From NCBI GenBank assembly GCA_035693105.1, contig DASSHC010000268.1:1-5654 (forward strand): a stretch of 5,654 nt of DNA, written 5' to 3'. A model generated the notes under the pieces. The model did not search any database. It saw nothing but the letters and a program-made list of their open reading frames with translations, and had not been told where the DNA came from. The DNA comes from DASSHC01 sp035693105 (GTDB taxonomy: Bacteria > Chloroflexota > Chloroflexia > Thermomicrobiales > Thermomicrobiaceae). Positions 5,566 through 5,654 of this stretch are shown piece by piece (position 1 is the stretch's first letter; each line of letters opens with the position of its first letter). The position numbers and the translations under genes were made by a program.

Positions 5566-5628
5566 AGGAGCGAGATGGCGTACGCCAGGTTATTGCCGCA
5601 AACGCCATAATTCCCGCGCTGAATCCGC

Positions 5629-5650
5629 GAAGCCCACTGATGGGGCTGAG
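5629..5650. repeat. Second, diverged GAAGCC...GGCT hairpin copy at the window end
   Basis: GAAGCCCACTGATGGGGCT contains AGCCCA (5631-5636), loop CTGA, and TGGGGCT (5641-5647), a 6-bp stem with one bulged G. It parallels hairpin 2: both read GAAGCC-NNN-TGA followed by a complement ending GGCT or GGGCT and then purines. Both are preceded at some distance by CGCGCTG (5514-5520 region and 5615-5621 region). The window ends at 5654, so this copy may be incomplete. Confidence 0.5.
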
Positions 5651-5654
5651 CTTT

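Larger units (their letters stand above)
5466..5615. mobile_element. Short non-coding element with imperfect terminal inverted repeats (MITE-like or REP-like)
   Basis: The left arm 5475-5499 and right arm 5582-5606 are inverted copies matching at 20 of 25 positions, with shared blocks GTTTGCGG, CCTGG and GGnG. A weaker match extends outward to about 5466 and 5615. Between the arms lie two strong hairpins (5515-5537 and 5548-5565). There is no ORF. Such a layout fits a miniature non-autonomous element or an interspersed palindromic repeat, but no clear target-site duplication was found and copy number is unknown, so mobility is not shown. Confidence 0.5.

Noticed and set aside
1..5654. CRISPR array, tRNA genes, transposase or phage genes
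   Set aside because: No regularly spaced repeats of 20-40 bp, no tRNA-like T-arm sequence found by eye, and no integrase or transposase motif in any plausible frame.

Overview
The window (5,654 bp, GC-rich) looks like chromosomal DNA of a Chloroflexota bacterium, most likely a thermophilic Thermomicrobia relative of the Sphaerobacter type. I infer this from the 16S 5' sequence, the GC-rich codon use and the Lon and Hsp20 sequences. No database search was possible, so the assignment is tentative. I see no CRISPR array, tRNA gene, transposase, phage gene or obvious novel defence system. Most of the window is ordinary housekeeping DNA. The less ordinary parts are an intergenic inverted-repeat element at the right end and a lactonase-like enzyme with an altered metal motif.

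Layout. Positions 1-220 hold the 5' end of a 16S rRNA gene on the minus strand; the rest of the gene runs off the left edge. Upstream of it (221-510) are a leader with a boxA-like antitermination sequence and small hairpins, and two tandem sigma70-type promoters. A plus-strand promoter at 511-539 fires the other way into a class I glutamine amidotransferase-like peptidase C26 gene (594-1343). That gene converges on lon, and a 10-bp GC stem at 1366-1395 probably terminates both. On the minus strand, hsp20 (3967-4431) and lon (1414-3960) form a tight two-gene operon, with an extended -10 promoter at 4543-4571. On the plus strand, diverging from hsp20, is an AHL-lactonase-family metallo-beta-lactamase-fold enzyme (4706-5398). 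The last 256 bases carry no gene but are full of inverted repeats, including a roughly 150-bp element with imperfect arms and internal hairpins.

How the genes fit together. Hsp20 holds unfolding proteins and Lon degrades damaged ones, so their coupling makes a compact protein quality-control operon. The rRNA operon, the C26 hydrolase and the lactonase are neighbours without an obvious shared pathway. The C26 enzyme probably cleaves a gamma-glutamyl amide. The lactonase may open acyl-homoserine lactones or other lactones, but its substrate cannot be read from the sequence.
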